64,000 nt of DNA. Origin: Chelonoidis abingdonii. Taxonomy: Eukaryota > Chordata > Testudines > Testudinidae. Under the pieces are notes generated by a model that did no database searches, was not told where the DNA came from, and worked only from the letters and a program-made list of their open reading frames with translations. Within the stretch, counting starts at the first letter, position 1, and every line of letters begins with the position of its first letter. The DNA lies in contig NC_133770.1 of NCBI RefSeq assembly GCF_003597395.2, positions 201,937,597 to 202,001,596 of the forward strand. Direction: 5' to 3'. The translations under genes were made by a program, and so were the position numbers. Below are positions 52,201 through 61,200 of the stretch, in pieces.

Positions 52201-55200
52201 TAAGAGCTACAAGAAATACCATAATCCTCCCCAATTGTGCACAGGCAATTAAAAAGTTTAATTGTGCATTCATTTATGTAGATTTGAAATGCAAATACAG
52301 GATTGTGCAGGTTCAACTGCAAGTGAAAGTTGGACCTTTTATAAGAAGTATCTTGGCAGTACAGAGTCCAGGATCCTGTGATCTTCATGCAAACAAGATG
52401 TTAAGATTGTTTAAATTAAATTTTAAATATTTAAAGGTTAGAAGAGAAAGCTAGAGGTCAGCCAGTTATGAGTTTGCTTTTGATTTAAAAAAAAGAAGTT
52501 TGTAAAGATTGATCTTCACCTCTGTACTGACAGTCACATATTTAAAAAGACATCAGTAAGTTTAGTCATTTGTACCATTAAAATAAAGTGTTGGTGTTCC
52601 ATTTGAAGGAATGCCTTTTATCCAGCTGGGTAATAATTTGTTAAGCAAATTGAGGACACGTAACCCTTTAGGCAACCATGACTTTTTCAGGAGTCACTCA
52701 TTTATTAAAAATGATTATGTTCTTACATTCTTTTTGTGCTAATTTTTACCATTTGTTGGGATTTTCTTGGAGGTTGTTATGGTACATTTGCTGGTGGCAG
52801 TAGAGATAATTTAATTATATTTGGTCCAATGAAGATAGCTCTTTAACAGGTACTTTATTCAATTTGTGAAGAAGTCGAATTTTCTTAGTGAGAAAGGGGA
52901 GTCACTGTTGTCCTTTGCTGAGTAGATAGCATTCACTCCTTATTCGAAGAGCCAAATGATTATTTATTTGAACCTTGTAAATCCAAAGTTGACTCTATTA
53001 TAGTTGTAACTGTTTTTTTTTAATAGGCTAAAGTCTGTTATTCAAGAAGTCGCTAAAGATTACAGAGACCATTTTCACAGGTATGTGTATATGGTACTAT
53101 GGTAGCATAGCTTTTATTCCCTTCTCTATATGCCCTTCATTGAAAGTAGTGTTTCTCACATTTTGAGGTTGGCAGTCCCTTATGTTGAAGTAAAAATTTT
53201 TATGATCTTACATTTACAATAAAAGTATCAATGATAACAGGGATAAGCCTGTATAATTTATGTGTTTGTGTCTTTTGAGAGGTTGACAGAATGCTTCACC
53301 TTGAAGAGTAAAGGTGTGTGAGATGTAGGGAAGCGAGATTTTCTTTGTTTTAGATTGTAATTGCCCTAATTGCATTTTGTAACCTTCTGATTGAGAAATG
53401 CTGATTTAATGGATCATTTATCATTGCATTCTCATCTCAAGAGTGCAAACTATGCAACGTGACTGTTATGAACTGTCATGTTTTCCTGGCAATATTTTCA
53501 CCATAATTAACCTATTGGTTTGCCAAAATCAAGTATGATTCTTGTTGTCAGTCAACTGAAACTTAAAGTTTGAGATTTTTTTAAAAGCCTTAAGGAAAAA
53601 AAGAGAACTTGCAAACATTTATTTATAAATACATGATTTTTAGTTACTAAATTTGATTGCACCACATTTTCTCCCTATCTGATCTTCCTGCTGTTATGAT
53701 GGTTCCAGAGGTGTCTATTTGAAACCATAGCCTTTGTAGTCCAGAAACAAAGAATGTGCTTGTTCACTTCTATTCTGTTGTTTTCTCCCATTGGCAGACT
53801 TAATTTTTTTTAAGCCAGGTGAACATGTAGTGAGTGTATCAGGCAAAAAAATGAGGTACAAAGAGTAGTGATGTGTGTGGGCTGTTTTGTAAGTTAGGAG
53901 GTTAGTCATAAGAACGACCATACTGGATCAGACCAAAGATTCATCTAGCCTTCTGACAGTGGCCAGTGCCAGGTGACCCAGAGGGAATGAACAGAACAGA
54001 TAATCATCAAATGATTCATCCCCTGTCTGGCAAACAGAGGCTAAGGACACCATCCTTGTCCATCCTGGCTGATAGCCATTGATAGACTTATCCTCTATGA
54101 ATTTACCTAGTTCTTTTTTTAACCCTATTACAGTCTTGGCCTTCACAACATCCTCTGGCAAGGAGTTCCACAGGCTGACTGTGTGTTGTGTGAAAAAATA
54201 CTTCCTTTTGTTTGTTTTAAATCTGCTGCCTATTAATTTCATTTAATCACTCCAAGGTTCTTGTGTTTTGAGAAGGAGTAAATAACACTTCCTTATTTAC
54301 ATTTGTCACGCCAGTCATGATTTTATATACCTCTATCATATCCTCCCCCTTAGTCGTCTTTTTTCCAAGGTGATAAGTCCAAGTCTTATTAATCTCTCCT
54401 CACATGTCAGCCATTCCATACTTTTACATCTTTATAGTAATACATGAATGTGAAGACTGTAGCAGTTGCTGCTCCCCTACATAGTTTTTCAATGTTTATT
54501 AGAGAAATATTTTATGAAGAATATTTTTGACTGATGTAGTCTATAATTTTCATTTCTTTAATGTACAATTGATTGGCTTTACTTCTGTTTCTTTGTATCT
54601 TCTGTAGGAACTTCCAATTTGGCCATATGGATGGTAACGACTATATCAATAGCTTACTAATGGAGTAAGTAAATTCTGACTTGAATATTCTCCCTTCTCT
54701 GTGCTTGTACTAGTTATGCTACTGGTTTGAAGAAGCCCTCTGCTGATGCCGCTTCTGCACTCCTCAGTCATTCAAGCTATCAGACTAAAAAGATTTGAAG
54801 AGAGAGATTTTCTCCCATGTATTTATAACTTTACTTACTAGAAGAGAAGCATCAACATTTTTCTCTTGGCCAGTTTCTGCTTTTGAATTCCAAATCCTCT
54901 TCTGCCTGTTGTACTAAACTGCAGGAAACTAAAACCTTATGTACATCTTTAAAATATACCATTAGTTTGTCAAAATCAATATACCATTAGGACAGTGCTG
55001 CCTGGTGAGGCTTACTTTTTAAAAATAATTTTGTTGTACTACTACAAATTTTATTAGAAGTTAACATATTTCCCATATGTTATGCAGTTCAAAAGAAACA
55101 GTGAAATAATAGAAATAATTCAAGTCATTGACAAGAAAGATAGCTGAATTTACATGACTGTTTATATTCATTGGTCATTTTATTAGAAGGTATATGTATG

Positions 55201-58200
55201 AATGCAAATTATAGATTTTCTTTTCTCTGTACTGATGCACTTTTTATGGTGGTTGCTCTCTTCGGGTGACTTGAATTTCATGTTTGTCCCTCTTCTAGAA
55301 AAGAAATGACTAGCAAAATAAAATGATTGTACATCATTGTCTGAAATGTGGGGCATTTGGTTACCCAAGGCTCCCCATGCTCTCATTTTTAGATTTAATG
55401 TTAATTTAGGGTTATAGAGTGGGAGCACTCTTAATTCTCAGTGGAGCCCCGATGGAGATTACAGCTGCTTTGCATCAAGGCATGTTGGTACCCTGGTGAG
55501 ATTCAATCAACTTCAAGAACCTCAGCCAAGGTAGACCCTTGGTAAATTTGGTACAGTTCTGATAAATTGATTTACATGAATCAGACTACAGTTACTTTTT
55601 TTTTTTTTTTTAAGAAAATCTGTGGTGTTGGGCAGGAGACATAAAGCTGAGTTTAAATAACAACCAGCATTATCGGAGTTAGGGATTAAGATAAAATGAA
55701 ATATTACATAGCAGGCTTCAATTACTGGGATATAATAAATATTATTCACTATTTGAATTCAAATTAATACAGTTTTTCTGATGTCCACCTTTACAAATCT
55801 CCTTACTGTGGTCCTGATTTATTTATTTATTTATTGGGGTAAAAGAATATTAAGGCGGGAGAGATCAACATGGGATGTCTGGGGTAGGAGGGGCTGTTGT
55901 GCTGGGCAAGCATAACTGACTACGTCACACATTGCTTCCTGGGAGTGTTCTTCCTTCATGCACTTGGGAGGGAAGTAAGGTCTATCAGCTTCAGCAGGAG
56001 AGAAGGAGGAGATCAAGAGCCCTGTCAACCTTTCTCTGCACCCCTAAATGTTCTTTTCAGGTATCTGTATTATTTGGTTGAGTGTTAGTGCCCAGTGCTG
56101 TCCTGAGACAGGTTCATGTGTAATTGTGCCTGCCAATCTCTAGGACATCTGATCCTTCTTCCTTCTTAAGTATTTCCCAGGGATGGAGTAGCAGGTGCAT
56201 GTCATGACGCATGTTAATGCAGAATTTAGGGATGCCCTCTGACTTCCACTGGCTGTGGGAAACCATGAAGGGCTCCCTCACTCCATAGTGGCACTCACCA
56301 CACTACTTTCTGCTGCCCACCCTTTGCTGCTGTCTATTGTGTGTCTTGCGGGCTCTCCTTCACAGTTTACTCTTTGTTTGTGGACAACCCCTCCTCCCCC
56401 ACTATGACCTTTAGTGCACCCTTCCCTCCCTCTGCCTCTTAACACTAAAAATAACCAGCATTTTTTTAGTTACTCTAATAATGGGTAATTATTAATCAAG
56501 GCCCTCACTTTTGCATCGAGGATGGGGCAAGTTAATTGCAACTGCCCTGTAAAAGTGCCTTATCTGTATAAGTTCCAGTATGGAAAGTTATGACTAAGCT
56601 ACATTTGAGACTTTTTTACACTGAAATATGTATATATTTCAAAGTTGTGAATCTCTATCTCTAAAACTACAATGTTTTTCTACATTATATAAGTGATAAA
56701 GATTAGAATATTTATGTTTTGTACATACTGACACTTTAAGAACTGGCACCAGGGCACTTTACATTTAGTTCAGTCTGTTTTCCACCAGATGGCAGCAACT
56801 GAAAGTCAGTAGAACAATGTAAAAATGTAAGATACTACTTTCTGGTCCACGTAACTTGCTGTTTTGTACTACTGTGGAAACATTTAGAAACATCTTTACA
56901 TTCTTCACAAAGGATAGCATATTTGTATAATGCTTGAAAAATCACTTTTTTTCCAGAGGTGGGAGATTGTCACAGTATTTTTATTCTTTGTTAGGATTAG
57001 GTGTGTCAATTTGAATTGCACTATGATCATTAGGGAGTTATACTGTTTAGCACTCTGTCTCCTTTAAAAGAAGGTTGGCTTGATTTTCGTCAGAATCTTA
57101 CCAACTTGGGATGATATATTTTTTTTTAAGTAGGAAGAATACTACTGTGTGCTGATTGTGGATGTTGAACACCTCTGAGAGTTTCCATTGACTTAAGTGG
57201 GAGCTCTAAGTGCTCAACAACACTAAAGTCAAAACATCTTTTAGAGTACCTTTTTTTGTAATTGCTCAGCTTTTGGCAAAATGGGAGGCTATCTGAGTAT
57301 TTATATATTTCTATATATAAAAGGTAGCTTTTTACTGCAGTACATATAATTGAGGGGTTTTTTGGACAAGATACTTTTAGTCCCTGGACGGCTTATATGC
57401 TGTAGAGGTATCTCAGTCAGTCCTGTAGTACTATGCTTAAACTGCTTAATGTTAATTGCTTCACCACACCCTTGCTAATTAACCACAATGTCATGATTTA
57501 AAGGGAGTGTAATCCACTTTTTCTGCCAACATGTTGTTTGACACATCAGGTTTTGGAATAGAGAAGTACTAAAGCAAGGGAAAATTGGAAAGGGTTTATT
57601 GGGAAGCTTTAAAAACCTGATGGAACGGGGAGCAATAGATAACTCTTAACAAAATTATCACCCCGCCTCCCCCCAAAAAGGGGGGCGGGGGGAGTGGTGG
57701 GTATAAGACTATTAAGTCTTTCTTCCAGCTTATTTTCCTGACGGCGACAGACTTTTGTAGATTTTTTTCAAAAGACAGTATAAACAGGAGTGCCGGTAAA
57801 ATAAATAAATAAATCAGTTAAATGGAAAATTAAATGTTCCTAGTCTAAAGTACAATTTTAAGCTTCAGTGTAACAGTAGCAGGAGTTGTCACTGTTGTGT
57901 GGGTAGAAGTGGACTTTCTTGTTTTTATTCTGTTTTTTATTTTTTCCTTCACAATTCTGTGTGTGGGGATAATTTGCAACTTGGCACACTACACAGCTAA
58001 CTACATTATATTTTGTTGCTGGGCTCCTGTTGTGTACACCTCTTGATGCACTTAACAACCAAAAGAGTACCCAGTGGAGAAAAGGAATCTCTGGGGAAAG
58101 CCATATTTAGAAATTATCACATGCTGCAAGCAGCAGAGCTCTCTGAGTTGAAATACTTCAAGTTTCTGCTACATGTCTTCCTCACTGGCATTTTTGTAAC

Positions 58201-61200
58201 AGCTTTTAGCTTTTTAGCATATCACCATGCATTACACTTGAAAGTTGGAAGAGCATGGACACGTACCATATGTCTTCTGTGGAATTCAGTTTTCTGGCCA
58301 TCCAGAAAATTTCACTGTTTTACAGCTGAACTTTTAAACTTCTAGTTAACATTTTTTGATTAATCTCCAAAATTTTATAATTATTCTAATGTCATGCCCA
58401 AAACACTCATATGTCAAAATGTAAATTTATAAAATTCAGGGAATCTCTTTAGATTGGAGAGAATTTATAATTGCTTCCTTCCTAGTTTTTTAAAGGAAAG
58501 TATTGACTAAGCATTTGCTCTTTTAACTAATTTTTTTAGTCTTATTGTAGAGTCACTAATTACAACTCCATAGTGAAGGCTGACCTCATCAAAGTTAAAG
58601 CAGAATATGTTCCGAATTTGTGACAGTCAGCTATACCAACCTGTTGATACAAAGAGCATCTGAGGTAGCATTAAGATTTTGTGTTGCGGTATGAGTTTGA
58701 TGAAATCAAAATATGTATTGCTTTTCAGAGGTCAGAGTGAAAGCCATATAACATGAGAGTGTGTTATTGACAGTGTTTATAGTCAGTGTAAAAGTGGCAA
58801 GGAAGTAAGAGACTTCTTCCTTAACTTATTATTTTTTTGCTTTTCAAGTTTTGAGTTGGGGTGTGTATTTCTGTATCAGTAAATGTCTCTAATTAAAGGT
58901 TCTGTGTATTTGTTAAATCGTAATGACAAAGTAACATGAATAGTTTGAAACCTTTAACAGCATCTGTAGCTCACCTCTTGTGTCTAGGATAAATATAATT
59001 ACATTGTTGATCTGTGACATTTTAAGAAGTTTAACAGAGCTCCTACTCTCCTGGTCAAGCAAAAGCTCATGTATATGGGCTTAAATTGTGTGCCCCAGTT
59101 AAAGAAAATTTAGTCAAGCATATAGTTAAGTGCTTTTTTGAATTGGGGCCATAATGCTTTTGAAACACAAGGCTGGCTACTATATGAGAGCTCAGCTAGT
59201 TGGTTATGTCTGCTGTGGAATTAAAAGTAAGCTTTTTCCCCTTTTGTTTATATTGTATGTATTTGGTTCAAAAATCTGATTTTTCCAGGAGGGCATTCAT
59301 GGAGTCAGGTCATGCACACAGTATAAATACACATATAGAATAGCATATACTTCAATAGCCTCATCAAAATATTGATGCTAAGGAGTACATTATATTTAAA
59401 TTGGATCAGTGAAACAACTCTTTCACCTGTACGATAAAGATAATGGTGGTTTTGTATGACTTGAGGTGGATATCTCAGGATGGGCACATAAAATTTACTT
59501 TCCTTTTGTCTGCATAGTTCTTTAGCAGAACATTAATATTGCACTTCCTGTTAAATGCTCTGAAAATTCTTAATTGATATTGTTTCTTTGACTTTCTTAT
59601 CTGTTTGACTTAAAATTTTCAGTGACTTGACAATCCCCACTGTTGTCGTATTGAACACTTCCAACCAACAGTATTTTCTACCAGATAGACGCATTGAGAG
59701 TACCGAAGACCTGGTTCAGTTCATTAATAGTATCTTAGATGGTACAGTCGAAGTAAGTCTCCCACTTTGATCTGATTTTTTTTTAATCAACTGTTCTTTT
59801 ATTCCCTAGACAGTTAAAAGCAGAAAAATTAATTGGCCACTTTTAATTGTAATGCAGATAAGTGTGCATTATCTGTCTGGTTCTCCTTAGTGTATTCTCA
59901 TTATGTATCCACATTCCTAAATTGTTCATGTGTCCTTGGCACTGTTTTGTATACCCCTGAAAAAGCAGTTACTGTTGGATTTACATATATTCTCTCCCAG
60001 ATCTGAACTTTAGGCATATGTTTATTTAATAAGCTGTGGCCACTATTCATCTCTAGGTCAGCCTTACTTTCCTGTGTCATATTTACTTAGAATTGTGTAT
60101 TAATGTTTTCTAATTCAAAATATGTAGTTCTTAGACTCCACTCCCATGGAAAATTTCAATTTTGTGGAAACCGTATTTTCCTTCAGAAAATCATTCCAAC
60201 AGAAAATTTCTGACCAGCTCTAATTACACTGGTCTACAATTTTTGAGAAGTCATCTGCTTCAGAGATAAAATGTGCTATTTATTATGTATTTTGATGTGC
60301 TGAATTCAAATATGACAGTTAAAACAACTGATTGGCTACTGTTTCTAAGATATTTAAATCGTTAATCTGATGTCTATGTATATTGTGTAGATAGTAGAGT
60401 TTTAATCATAAATCACAAACCTAGGTTTTTTCATGTGTTTATGGTTGCTTTACATGATAATATTTCACCTGTCCTGTTTATGTAACACTTTAAAAATCAG
60501 CAAAAGGATTATATAAATAAAATTTATTATGAAACAAAAGGCAAAAAACTATTATGTACATAGTTTAGTCCTATTCAGTGTCTACTCGCGCTCTCTTGGC
60601 TTGTCTCTTGTATTCATTAAATGGAGCATCTCTTGTCACTGTCCAGCAATAGTCTGCAAGCATTGATGGGCTCCATTTGCCCTGATAGCGTTTCTCCATT
60701 GTTGCAATGTCCTGGTGAAATCGCTCGCCGTGCTCGTCGCTCACTGCTCCGCAGTTCGGTGGAAAAAAATCTAGATGAGAGTGCAAAAAAAATGTATCTT
60801 TAGTGACATGTTGCAACCAAGGCTTTTGTATGCCTTGAGGAGGTTTTCCACCAACAACCTGTAGTTGTCTGCCTTGTTGTTTCCGAGAAAATTTATTGCC
60901 ACTAACTGGAAGGCTTTCCATGCCGTCTTTTCCTTGCCACGCAGTGCATGGTCAAATGCATCATCTCGAAGAAGTTCACGAATCTGAGGACCAACAAAGA
61001 CACCTTCCTTTATCTTAGCTTCACTTAACCTTGGAAATTTTTCCACGGAGGTACTTGAAAGCTGCTTGTGTTTTGTCAATGGCCTTGACAAAGTTCTCAT
61101 CAGACCCAGCTTGATGTGTAAGGGTGGGTAACAAAATCTTCTTGATTCAACAAGTGGTGGATGCTGAACACTTTTCCTCCCAGGCTCCAATGACTGTCGG

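Noticed and set aside
58013..58345. A 110-codon + strand frame with a hydrophobic stretch as a small membrane protein gene
   Set aside because: It lies in intron 13, has no recognisable motif or splice signals, and its hydrophobicity is typical of T-rich sequence.
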